This document shows, piece after piece, positions 26,801-37,761 of a stretch of 64,000 nt of DNA. Below the pieces are notes generated by a model. It saw nothing but the letters and a program-made list of their open reading frames with translations. It had not been told where the DNA came from and ran no database searches. Origin of the DNA: Physcomitrium patens (taxonomy: Eukaryota; Streptophyta; Bryopsida; Funariales; Funariaceae); the NCBI RefSeq assembly GCF_000002425.4, contig NC_037265.1:5582323-5646322 (forward strand). The letters run 5' to 3'. Position 1 is the first letter of the stretch. The number at the start of each line of letters is the position of its first letter. A program made the position numbers and the translations under genes.

Positions 26801-27300
26801 TGATATATACAAGAAATATTACTTGACATTTTTCCACTATGAGAAATGGATGTGGCATATGTAACAAAAGATGACCCTTCTTTTTTTGCATATATGAAAG
26901 CTTTCATATCTACTAGTAAAGTTTTGGATGTATTAGATTTATGTATTTCTACTTGATTAACAAAATTTTAGATCAAACTACAAAAAAAATTAAGGCTATA
27001 AAAAATCTAATTTATTTGAAGATTACACTAATCTAATCATGATAATCCTAAAATAATCAAATTGGAGAAAGATCTTATGAGATTAAATATTATTATACTA
27101 CTATGATCTTTAATTGCTACATCTAAAAGAATAGTTTTATGAATAATATTTCTAAGAGATAACAAATGACCATCTATGACTCTTACATATACAAGTTTAG
27201 TTTTCTTGACTAAAAATATTTCTTATTTTTTGATAAAGTCTTTGTCTATAAAATGGATTGAGGTTTTTGAATCTAACAAGGCTAAGACTTTGTGATTTTT
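23850..27300 (-). pseudogene. Degenerate chromovirus pol (PR-RT-RH-INT-chromodomain)
   Basis: Read on the minus strand, the following remnants are recognisable. Protease: LLDSKT near 27270, where the catalytic triad would be DSG or DTG. Reverse transcriptase: about 26610-26080, with MCIDY and the active-site box YLDD at 26250-26239, then VDFLGYIIS. RNase H: about 25760-25640, with NYEIYDKEF. Integrase: a zinc-binding HHCC-like block near 25080-25010 (CDIC), then DGQIE near 24590. Chromodomain: about 23999-23880, with EIEEVLDSR and CTWELAKN. Several stops fall at positions where relatives have Gln or Trp. It is a dead copy of a plant chromovirus polyprotein and cannot give a full product. Confidence 0.88.
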
Positions 27301-28713
27301 TTATTCTAAATGAACTTCTATTGTGAAATAAGATGAATGATCTCTAGAGAAAATATGACCTTCACTAAGTATTATGTAAGATTCTAGCTACATAGTCCCT
27401 ATTGTAATTGAAGAAATTCATTTTCTAACACATTGTCTTCTTTGGCCACCATGCTTCTCATTTTATAATTATATTGCTTCACTGAATAATGTTGAGTAGT
27501 GTATTTAGATTCTTGATAATATAAGCAAAAACCTTCTTAACAAAGATGAGTCTTTTTTTTTTTTTTTTTTTTTTTTTTTCTCAATAAGAGGTTTAAAACA
27601 TATTGTGTCAATTTGCATAGGTTTTGGCCTAAACAAGTAAGTTTCCAAAAACTTAGAAGGTGTCGCTATGACTTGATTTATATTTTTTAAATCAAATCTT
27701 CATTCTTGGCATTTTTCAGAGAGACAATTATTGCATGTAATAGCTTGAGCAATAAATTACTTCAATGAATTTCATCTTGGCATTACCAATAACAAATCTT
27801 TGACATTATCTTTTAACTTATATTAAAACTGATTGATAAGAGCTTTATCATTCCAATCCACATTACAAACAAGATTTTGGAATTCAACAGCATATAAAGT
27901 GGCTGAACATGATGCTTATTATAATAATACAAGCTTGATCTTTGATATTTTTTTTCAATTATTTTCTCCAAATGTAGCCATAAATACTTTCAGGAATAAA
28001 TTCAAATTATAGAATAGTTGTGAATCTTTTTTTTTATCAAAGGTTCAAACCAAAAGAGAATACTTTTTGATGGAAGTGTTCCTATAAATCAAACTTAAGT
28101 AAATCTATTAATTTATTGAAAAATATGCAACCTTAAATAGAACTTAATTTCTTGCAAAAACCTTCAAAATTTTAATCTTATTGTATCAAACATCTTGGGT
28201 ATATTAATTCTTGCCTTTCTTGTGCTTATAGAGGCAAGACTTCATGAATTTGGTTGTAAGGCTGATCTACTTATTTCCTTCAATTGCACAACTTTTTGGC
28301 ATAGACTTTGGACTCTTTTTATATGTGTAGGAATAGTACATCTATATTTTTTATTAGAAATATGTAAATTTTTTATTTTTAGAATATTAACAAGCTTGTG
28401 AAGATTTATAATAGTTATAAATCTAGTCTTATTTTTATTAAGAGTAGTATCCATAATCTTTTATTTCATAGACAACTCAAACAAATTCAAAAAATTAAAT
28501 TAGAAGAGGGTAATCTGCAACTACTAATATCAAATGAAAATTTCTACAAAGAGGAGTAATTTACTTTATTTAAGGAAAAAAATGGTGTTAAAAAATCAAA
28601 CTATTTGTTTAAAGATAGGTAGTCTGTAACCTTCAAAATAAAACAATAAAAATGAGATAATCTACTCATTTCTTAAATGAGATAATAAGAATAAGTTAGC
28701 ACTCTTGTTTAAT
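27301..28713 (-). pseudogene. Presumed gag and leader region of the chromovirus, eroded
   Basis: By position between the 5' LTR and protease this should hold gag and the untranslated leader. No intact frame remains, and I could not recognise a convincing CCHC zinc knuckle. The longest open frame there (28195-28401 on the plus strand) is antisense to the element and is not supported. Confidence 0.5.
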
Positions 28714-29240
28714 TGTCAAGGATATAAATTTCAAAGAAAGAAATTATCAATACACTTTTATGTCAATTAAAAAGACCAAGAAATTACTAAAAATAGTAAT
28801 ATATTGAAATAGAATGGCTATTGTCAAAGACAAGAAGATTAGAAAATCTTAAAAAAAGACTAAAGATTAGAAAGGTATTGATAAGAGAGAAGAAGGCTTT
28901 ATTCTTGCTTCTATATATACTATCTAACTAAGAGTTCTGTGGAAATATTCTATAAGACCTCCAACAAGTGTTGACTTTGTATGATATGTATCTTAACTTG
29001 TAATACAAGTTTTTTATATGTGCACCACATAGTTAGCTTATTTTACAAAATATTAACATGTGTAGTATGTGATTAATTTTTTGACTAGGTTTCTAAGCTA
29101 CCAATCAACTAAAAATACGTGTAAAGTCAAAATTGCATCTATGAAGCTTGTCTAAAAGATATTATAAAATTAATGTCTTTTTACTTACTTATATCTAATC
29201 ATATAGGTTATTATTGGAGTAAATATGTATATCCATGACA
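28714..29240 (-). repeat. 5' LTR of the chromovirus
   Basis: The LTR is about 527 bp, homologous to 23223-23761 with many substitutions and small gaps. The two LTRs are identical at insertion, so the visible divergence implies an old insertion. Confidence 0.92.
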
Positions 29241-29245
29241 TTAAT
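29241..29245. repeat. Target-site duplication, right (TTAAT)
   Basis: This is an exact copy of the 5 bp at 23218-23222. Confidence 0.85.
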
Positions 29246-30841
29246 AGTAGAAAAACTATTAAAGATTTAAGTTTCTTGATGGCTTGACATATTTTTATTA
29301 ATAAATTACTTTGGTACTTGATTTAGGATTAAAAATATATTTAAAAGAAAAGAAATAAAAACTAATTGAAAAAAAATCTAAGTGTTATGCTTCTAAAGTA
29401 GAAGTTTTTAGAATAAATATTTGAATATCACTTCTATAAATTTGATGTCTTACATAATTTAGTATTTTATTTATAATTTTTTTGAAGGATAAGATATTTT
29501 ATTTATTCATTTAAATTAAACTTAAAAAATAAACCAAATATATTTTGGTAAAAATCACTTTTTGTGCTTGAGATTTAATATTTTCATTATTTATTTTTTT
29601 AAGAATTTATATAAACTTTAATTACTTACATGTGTATTTTTAAAGTTGTATTGTTTATGGTTGTAGAATGTCTTGTCTTATAAGGTTTTATATCTCTTTT
29701 AATTAAATTTTTTAGTTTATATTACATGATAATAGTTTGGATCTCAAAATGTGATCTTTTTATTTTATTTTAATATTTTAAATTTTGGTTCATTTTTATT
29801 AAAATTTTGGATCTAAATTTAATCTTTTCTTTTGACAAAGAAATATAAGTAAGATCAGAAACACATTTATTTTTTCTTCAACTTAAAAAGGCTCTTGTTG
29901 GTTTGTATCAAGATAAAAAATAAATATTTGAGTATTTTGATTAATAAGTATATTAAAATCTATTTAAAAAAAAAACTTTTAAAAAGATATGATTGAATCC
30001 TTGTTTTTAGACTTTAATACAATATAAATGCCAAGTGACTCAAGTTCAAAAGAAATTCTCTACATTTGCCTTTTTTTATACTTTAAAAAATTAAATTGGA
30101 TAATAAAGAAGTATATTATGAATTTGCTTTAATTAAGAGGTATATTGATTCAAATATAATTCAAATCTTAAAAAATTCATAAAACTTTTAAAAGATATAA
30201 TTTATGGATTATATAAATATATCTTTGTAATATTTTTGAACCTAGGTATAATATTATTAGATGAATAAAGTCAAAATAAGATAAGGTATTCCGTTGTTTT
30301 GTTACTATTCTTTTAAATTTTATTTGTTGATTTTAAAAACAGCTTCTAAGTCAAAAAAATAAAATAAAAATTATATAATAATTTAAGATTTTATATTTTA
30401 TATTTTATATTTCTTAAAAAATAATATTATATTATATACATATTAATGAATAATGTTCATTATTTTAGAATATTTTAATTTTAATTTTAATTTATTATAT
30501 TTCAATTTTAATCATTAACTTTAGGATCTTATTAATATTAAATAATAAATATGACACAAGTAAATGGCTTTAACAAACAATCTTCTTAATAAAATAGTAT
30601 TTGTGTGGCTTTCATCAATATAAGCCAAGGCTTTGTCTTAGTAGATAAATTCCTTACCAACTTTTTAAAAGAGCCTTCAAGTTGTAAAAAGATATTATTA
30701 ACAATAAGAACTAATAAAAAATATTTTTATATATTTTTATAAGAAATTATTAACATAATAATAATAGTAATAATTAGAATGGTTACTTGGAGCCTTTTGA
30801 TCTACCACAAAACATTATTTAAAAGAAATTTTTTGAGCACT
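29246..30841. other. Very AT-rich DNA between retroelement copies
   Basis: There is no gene and no recognised domain. It may be remains of older elements, but I cannot show homology to a known family by eye. Confidence 0.5.
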
Positions 30842-31371
30842 TATCAATGACACAAATCTCAAAGAACCAAAAGATCAATACAATCTTGTATCACTTAAAA
30901 AAACTAGATAATCATTCAAAGATGATACAATATCAAACTAAAATGGTTATTGCCAAAGACAAAAAAAACTAGAGTTTCTTGAAACAAGACTAAGAACAAG
31001 AAAGGCGTTGACAAGAGTGAAGAAAGCTTTATTCTTACTTCTATATATACTATCTAATTAGAAGCTACGTTGCAATATTCTATAGGACTTCTAACACATG
31101 TTCAATTTGCAAGACATGTGTCTAATTTGCAAGATAAGTTTCTAATATGCATGCCACATAATTAGCTTGTATCACAAGCTACTAATATGTACAACACATG
31201 ACTAATTTGTTGGCCAAGTTTCTAACCTTGCAATTAACTACAAACACGTCTAAAATCAAATCCGAGTTTATGGAGCTTCTAAGAAGCTTCACCACAAGAT
31301 ATTATCAAATCTACCTACATTTATCTTCAACCTCATACTTCTTATCTAGGTAAATATGTATGTTCGTGATA
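30842..31371 (-). mobile_element. Solo LTR of the same chromovirus family
   Basis: About 530 bp align end to end with the two LTRs of the element at 23223-29240, in the same orientation, with no internal region attached. The flanking 5-mers (GCACT left, GTTCT right) match at only three positions, so a target duplication is at best decayed. The usual origin is unequal recombination between the LTRs of a former full element. Confidence 0.85.
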
Positions 31372-32324
31372 GTTCTCTGACATATAGCTTATATTTTGCA
31401 TTCATTAAAGCCATAGACAAGTTGTTTAAAATAATCAATATCTTCTTTTGTGTATTTGAATATTCAATTTTCTTATTACTAATTTTAATATCATTTTTTT
31501 TATCAATTTGTTTAATTATCACAAAAATAAATTATTTTCCATCTTTTTGTTGAATTTCAATGAAAATTTGCTTGATATTCTAATTTTTTGTTATAAAGTT
31601 TTCTTTTAAAGATATTAAATTGTAGTTATAGACTTCATTGTTTTTGACATTTTTTTTTTTAATTTATTAACATGAGTATTTTATTGGCTAAATTTTTAAT
31701 TTTTCTTTATCAATTGGGATTCACATGAGAAATTCTTGCTTTGAAAGAAAATTAATTGGATTTTACATGATGTTGGTAAAACATTCTTCAAAAATAAAAG
31801 TATCCCTACAACAAATTTTAAGAATAAATTTTATAAAAATGAAAGACAAACATGAAATACATTTGTGCTAAAATATTCCAATACTTAATAACCCCAAAAT
31901 TTGCTACCATCATTTTCTTTTTAGATATAATGTATGTAACACAAACAAGAAAAAAAGAAATAAGAAATAAGAAATACAAAATAAAGTCCTTTAATAGGTC
32001 AAAATTTTACTTTTATTCTTGTTTCTATTATCAAAAGATACCTAAATATATATATATATATATATGGATTGAAGTGCACAAAACGGCCCTTCAAATCTAA
32101 ACAAAGAAATTAATTAAAAAACCCAAAAAAAGAAAAAAATATTATATGAAAAATTTACACAAATATTAGTTCCATGCTCAACCACAGAAATCGCCACTGA
32201 TGTACACATATTTCACAGAGAAAAAATTTTAAAAAATGACCATGAGTCAGTGCGTGTGTATGTTGCATGCACTTTTCGGAAGCTGCGTCTTGCATCAAAA
32301 CCAGGACCTCATTCACAACCACCC
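31372..32324. other. AT-rich edge of the retroelement island
   Basis: Very AT-rich sequence with a TA microsatellite (32047-32065) passes near 32230 into balanced DNA. I see no gene. Confidence 0.55.
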
Positions 32325-32612
32325 CAACACTCCCAACTTTCCACTCCCAAACTCCCAACTTTCCATGCCAAAACTCCCAACTTTCCCCTCCCAAACTCCC
32401 AACTTTCCATTCCAAAACTCCCAATTTTCCACTCCCAAACTCCCAACTTTCCACTCCCAAACTCCCAACTTTCCTTTCCAAAACTCCCAACTTTCCACAC
32501 TCCAAAACTCCCACCATTCCACTCCCAAACTCCCAACTTTCCACACTCCAAAACTCCCACCATTCCACTCCCAAACTCCCAACTTTCCACCCCCAAACTC
32601 CCACCTCCCCCC
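32325..32612. repeat. Strand-asymmetric minisatellite (CCCAACTTTCC type)
   Basis: About a dozen tandem units of roughly 20-24 bp contain CTCCCAACTTTCCA. Near the end a larger unit of about 50 bp is repeated (ACTTTCCACACTCC...). The plus strand is almost free of G, and the minus strand carries many GGGAG runs that could support a G-quadruplex with long loops. It lies just downstream of the stop codon of the gene at 32840-33659. Open frames on both strands across it reflect the repeat and are not coding. Confidence 0.9.
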
Positions 32613-32839
32613 CTTGTGATCGATGTGGTGCTTAAGCAAAACAGTAGGAGATATGCTTCCATAGGTGGCGGCATGCAAAGATGGTGGGTTCTGAGTGCAC
32701 CCGAGGGCGGAGAGACAACCGTGAAAACAAGGCCCCATTTATTGCAGACGATCTTGAAAAATCCACACATGCCTACAAAATCTCAAGGTTTCCTACAACT
32801 AGTTGACTCTGGAGCCGGGAGGAAATCGACATATTCTCA

Positions 32840-33659
32840 TCAGCTTTGCGAGTCGATGTATTGGTCTAAGTCGGATTTGAGGGCACTGAGCTGACCCTCG
32901 GAGGCGATCCGCAGCTTGTCATCGTTAATGGTGACCAAGTACTTGGCCTGGAATGCGGTGGCGTGAGCATTAGGGTTGCAGAAAACCTCGAAGAAGACGC
33001 CGTCCTCGATCTGGCGGTACTCCATGTTGTCCCACCGTCTCGGCCTCTCGGCCTTCTCCTTCTCCCTGAATGTGGTCAAGAGGTCAGCTATGGCAGCGCT
33101 GAGCCCCTTCGCTGAGTCCAGAGAGAAGGGAATGCTGAGGGAGGTCTCGCCGATGTGAAACGTTATCGGCGCCATTGCTGCAAACCATTTGTATTCACAA
33201 ATATGAGGGAACTGTGATAAAGTCTGGCCGCGGGAAATTTTCTCATCAAGTTGGAATTCTCATCACAACCCTTAAAAATGGGTTGTCTGGGAATGCCTCC
33301 CCCTCGCAGAATGGCGGATGGTTTCAACTAGATACCTCGTAGTGAGGCTTCTCAGGCGCTCCGAGACGCGATGAGAAAGTTCGAGTAATACGATACCACG
33401 AAATGTAACTAAAGATATCCTCGAATGCTACACAACGATCCCAAAATGTGCAGAAGAAAACTCACAGACGGCACTGAGCATCGCGCCACTTACCTTTCGT
33501 TTGCGCGCGGCAGAGAGGAAGCCGTCGGGGGGTGGGGCAGAGCCGGATTTGCAACGGCGAAGCAGCGGCGGGGGAGGAAGTGAACGGACGGGGGGTGAAG
33601 AAGGAGGTGGACACAACTGCTATCGGTTGCGCCATTGCCATAGCCATAGCTGTCGCCAA
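32840..33659 (-). CDS. Small plastid-targeted protein of unknown function
   Basis: Two minus-strand exons, 33659-33494 and 33177-32840, join in phase 1 (CGAAAG|GTAAGT to TTGCAG|CA) to 167 residues. The first 55 residues start MATAMAMAMAQPIAVVSTSF. They are rich in Ser, Ala, Pro and Arg with hardly any acidic residues, which fits a chloroplast transit peptide. The mature part begins AMAPITFHIGETSLSIPFSL, is mixed in composition, and includes RRWDNMEYRQIEDGVFFEVF and KYLVTINDDKLRIASEGQ. I do not recognise the family. The second exon alone has an ATG that would give a 111-residue protein, so a cytosolic form is possible if transcription starts late. No transmembrane segment or metal-binding motif is visible. 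Confidence 0.8.
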
Positions 33660-34883
33660 GATTGCAGGCTCGTGGCGTGTAAGCGGGTGCTGGCAGCGAC
33701 GAAAGCTTCAGAGTGCAGGGACAACGCAATGAAGCTATATTTCTCCCCCCCGCCTCCCTTGTGCTCTCTCAGCTGGAGCCTGGAGTCTAATGATGAGACA
33801 CGGATACGGTCTCTCCACCTGTGACCTTATCCGGTACTTCTTGTCGGCGCTAGTGAATATTCTTCGTCTGTAGCGAGACAGAAATGGAAGTAGATTTTTC
33901 TTCCTCGTTGCACATGAGATCGTTGCTTCATGAAAAATCCCCGTTTCTGGTAGCCTGAACGAAGCTTGTACCTGGACAGAACTAGGATCACTTCCGCAAG
34001 AGCTTTCGTCTGGATTGCTGACCGCGGAACAGTGATCGCAAAAGAACCAGAAATGAAAAAGACAAAAGGTAGTAAATATGACAATTTTAGTCATTGCGGA
34101 AGGTGGTTTGGCATCCTGTCTCACTTTTGTGTGTTCTGTGGTGTCGGAGCAGAGGAGTTGATTAATTAGCGGAACAACACAACATTAGCGACGCATAAGT
34201 TGACTGAAACACAGCCGGGCCAGCACCACCTGGTATGTTGCAATCTACCTGAAGTGGGGAGATTGGAGTGCTAGAAGAGACTTTTCGGTGTTCTCTTGAT
34301 GCGGTCTACGTGATCAGCACTTAGTGCGTGCTTTTCAGTGATCAAATTGGATTTGGCGTTCCGCTAAGAGACGGAGGGCGCCTATTACGTTGGCTGTGGC
34401 AGGAGAGGATTAGACAGCTTGCGTGGTCCTTGCTTTAGATGAGTACTCACCTGTGCATTTGTGACGTGATCGCCACCCACACGGATCCTCCCAGGCACGA
34501 AATTTTGATGTCGAATTGTGATGCCGAATCAAAGGACCCGAATTGCTTATAAGCAGAGCCATGTAAGCGCAAGAGATTAGGACTATGAGCGCTTTTCTAC
34601 GGTTTTGTTTCCAATGCGAGTGTGTTGACGGAGACATAGTAAGGACGGAGGGAGCGTTATAGTTGAACGTGCGCTTTCAGTTTCATTGTGGCGATAGAAG
34701 CAGAGGCAATGGAAACGAGTAAGAGAGAGAGCAGGGAGGTGGATGATGGGTTCAGATCCAGGTGCTCCAAATGAGGGGAAGAAAGTCAAGAGAAAGGGGT
34801 AGTGGGAGATTTAGGGTTTGAGTCAACTCTCTGCACGTTGTGGAGTTTCACAATGGCATAGAGGGAGCGATTTCTTCACAATC
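33660..34883. promoter_or_regulatory. Divergent intergenic region between plastid protein and GT43 genes
   Basis: The two genes point away from each other across about 1.2 kb, so promoters of both should lie here. A telo-box TTAGGGTTT is present at 34811-34819, about 65 bp before the GT43 start codon. Open frames in the region resemble no family. Confidence 0.45.
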
Positions 34884-36825
34884 ATGGCTTCCTTTAGAAA
34901 GACATCGTCCGAGGAAACCGTTGATTCCAGAGTGATTGCGACTGGGAACACAGCTCCTTCGCAGCAACGCCAGCCTTTGCGAAGTGTAGCGTTGTCTCAA
35001 GCTCAGGCTGTACTGCTGTTTCCTTGGTATGTGCGCACGAGGATAGTTGGAAGAGCAGAAGTTAGCCAGAAAGGAGCCGCAAAGATGAGCAGTTGGAAGA
35101 AGTTGCTGATTCAGTTCGGGGTATGTTTCGCCGTAGGCTTGTGTTTGGGGTGGTTTACTCCCCACAAATGGATGCTAGACTCGCTGCCTGTTGAGAGGAA
35201 ATCTGTTTTCGGCGATGGCAAGTTCGCAGAGGCGGAAGTGTTTGGAAGATCTGAAGCTGCGAATGCACTGGCGGGGATGGAGAATGTGACGAAAAGGAAG
35301 GACATGATCAGTGTGAACGGCGCTGGGAATTTCTCAGGTGCCACTCTGGTGAAACTCTTTTCTTAGAAAGAAGCGAGATTTTTTATTTTTATTTTTATTT
35401 TATTTTAAAGTTTGGCAGTTCACACCCAGTCGCCTTCATGAGATCGGTGTGAGTTCCCGTGACAGCGACTGTGAAATTTCAGAATATGAAAAATGGTTTC
35501 CAATCCCCCATCTTTTCTTTCGATTGAAGACCTCGTCTGTTTGTGATGCTAATGTGCTCCTTCTCGATATATCGTCAGGTTTGGATGTGAATTTTGATAT
35601 GCCTCTGGAGCCTAGGAAGCTGCTTATAATTGTAACTCCAACATACGTCCGACCGTTCGGTTCGTACTACTTGACACGGCTAGCACATACTTTGAAGCTT
35701 ATCCCGCCACCTTTACTGTGGTTGGTTGTGGAAATGCGTTACCAGTCGCTAGAGACATCCCAGCTCTTACGTGAGACTGGAATCATGTACCGACACCTCG
35801 TGTGTGATACAGTCCTTACGAATGTGAAGGATCGTGAGGCTTACCAGCGCAACACCGCCTTAGCTCACATCGAACAACACGAGCTTGACGGCATCGTGTA
35901 TTTTGCGGACGATGACAACATTTACACTCTGGAGCTCTTTGAGCAGATGAGGAATATCACGTACGAACCCTTGTCTTTTCATCGCTCTCTCAATTGCTCA
36001 AAGCATCAAACAAGGACAATGGTTGACAGTTTTCCATAGCCACTCTAGGGGTCGTTCAAATCGATCACTTGTGAATAGCTTGCCATGTCTTCATTTTTAT
36101 TTGTGTCGACGTTGCTTTCCTTAATGGATATATGATGTGTGTGGTATTTGTATAGGCGCTTCGGCACTTGGCTAGTCGGACTGATGGCGCCGGGCAAATC
36201 GAGGGCCATCCTTGAGGGCCCCGTCTGTGAAGGTGAGAAAGTCCTAGGGTGGCATACTAGCGAGAGGAGAAAGAGGCTGAGACGGTTTCATGTGGACATG
36301 TCTGGATTTGCCTTCAACTCAACTATACTGTGGGATCCTCGCCGGTGGAATCGGCCCACTTCGGAGCCTATCCGGCATCGAGACACCATCAGAGAAGGGT
36401 TCCAGGTCGGTCTGCACAGATAGCGGTTTTGGATGTCTCTTTTGCATGAGTGATGATCATGTTACAGGCACAGCAACCATGGCGAGAAAACTAACGTCAA
36501 CGTGCCTACATTTTTCTTGTATCATTTAGTCTTCAAAGGTGTCGTTAGATCTGTGCACTTGTATAGTTTTCTGGAGTAATACACATTGTTTTTCACACAT
36601 TCTGACTATTTCTCAGTTTCCTTCGGCTTTCTTCATGTGCAGGAGACGACGTTCATTGAGCAGCTCGTGCCGGATGAAAGCTACATGGAAGGACGACCAC
36701 TTGGATGTCTCAAGGTCATGGTGTGGCACTTACACCTGGAAGCACCCAAGGGGTTCCCGTATCCTGCTCGGTGGACTCTAACGACACCTTTGAAGGCTAA
36801 CATGCCTCTGCACAAGGATGACTAA
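34884..36825 (+). CDS. GT43 glycosyltransferase, IRX9/IRX14-type xylan synthesis
   Basis: Four exons, 34884-35337, 35579-35960, 36156-36405 and 36643-36825, join in frame to 422 residues. The N-terminus is short and cytosolic. One membrane anchor follows at about residues 74-91 ([18 protein letters not shown]), giving a type II Golgi topology. The GT43 catalytic domain starts [14 protein letters not shown] and contains the DxD-type metal/UDP-sugar motif FADDDNIY, then [15 protein letters not shown] and [19 protein letters not shown]. In flowering plants these proteins are needed for elongation of the xylan backbone as beta-1,4-xylosyltransferases or scaffold partners. That role is family knowledge. 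I cannot decide between IRX9 and IRX14 subclades. A second in-frame ATG (residue 68) directly precedes the membrane anchor and is an alternative start. Confidence 0.92.
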
Positions 36826-37761
36826 CTGTAGTCAATGATCTTCTTCGTCCATGAGTTAGTTCTTCAAGACTTTCAAGAGACGAGGAAGATGCCAAACTGC
36901 GTGTACAGTGAGCTGAAGTCTACACCCAGCGACGAACGGTGAGTTCTAGTACAGTAACGTCCTCTCAGAATACGCTGTTGTCCAGATCAAGATCGAAAGC
37001 TTGGAAAATAGTTCAGAAATCGAGGTAGTGGAACGACCTCAAGTAGAGCTGGCCGATATAGTGGACTGAGGACATACTGACGCGAGATTAGCATTCCAAG
37101 GGTAGGACCCCCAGTAGCAGTGACTGACATACTGACGCGAGATTAATAGACCAAGGCCAGGATCCCAAGTCGTGCTGACCGATATAGTGGACTGAGGACA
37201 TACTGATGAAAGACGAGACGACCAAGATCGGGGTCCCAAACAGCGTAGACCTCGTCGTGAAGCATTCTCACTTCGCTGGTTTAAAGTAATTCTTTAAAAG
37301 AATACGCTGCAAGTCAAGTGACAGTGCATCTCTGTGAGTGATATCTCGTTGCTATAATAAACAAACCACTGAGTCTCCACGCGAAAGGATCCAATCATAA
37401 TCACTGTTTACAGTTCCGCCAAACTTTTTATTGTCAAATGTAGATAATTCTTGCGTTTCTTTGGCAATACATCCTGGATCCCCATGATTGCGCACTACCT
37501 ACAAATCATTGTACCCCATGGGTTTTATGTGCTACTGATATTGGTAAATTTCAAAACCGTTCACGTTGGCCAGATCTCGGGATATCTGGGTAAAGCGTGG
37601 AAGGTAGATGTTGAGGATTCAAGACGCCGATTGGTATCCAGTATAGGTATCAACAAATATCATGAAGCTAGATTGAGACTCAACTGCGTCTAGGTTCCCT
37701 TGTGGATCAACTCTTCGCCTAAAGCATTCATCGAGTGGCACCGCTCTTGGGGTTACAGAAT
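36826..37761. other. Intergenic region between convergent GT43 and expansin
   Basis: It holds both 3' ends and the imperfect tandem repeat described separately. I see no other gene. Confidence 0.5.
37048..37250. repeat. Imperfect tandem repeat, about three units
   Basis: The block GACATACTGACGCGAGATTA followed by a CCAAGG...GATCCC-type segment occurs about three times (units near 37068, 37125 and 37195). GCCGATATAGTGGACTGAGG precedes the first, and a near copy (ACCGATATAGTGGACTGAGG) the third. The units are diverged and of unequal length (about 55-75 bp). No coding sense is apparent. Confidence 0.7.

Larger units (their letters stand above)
23223..29240 (-). mobile_element. Complete Ty3/gypsy chromovirus LTR retrotransposon, degenerate
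   Basis: An element of about 6.0 kb is bounded by two homologous LTRs (23223-23761 and 28714-29240) and an exact 5-bp duplication TTAAT. Transcription runs on the minus strand, so the right LTR is the 5' LTR. On that strand the remains of protease, reverse transcriptase, RNase H and integrase appear in the order PR-RT-RH-INT, followed by a chromodomain. This order and the chromodomain define chromoviruses. A purine-rich tract (AAAAAGGAAGATAA) abuts the 3' LTR at about 23762-23775 and is a likely polypurine tract. No clear tRNA-Met primer site is seen beside the 5' LTR. Every domain is broken by stops, so the element is not autonomous. A poly-T run of about 30 at 27549-27578 interrupts the gag-side region. 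Confidence 0.92.

Noticed and set aside
32155-32894. Several long open frames on both strands rich in repeated Trp-Glu-Phe or Pro-Asn-Phe
   Set aside because: They follow the minisatellite unit in every frame, have no non-repetitive coding core, and disagree with each other.
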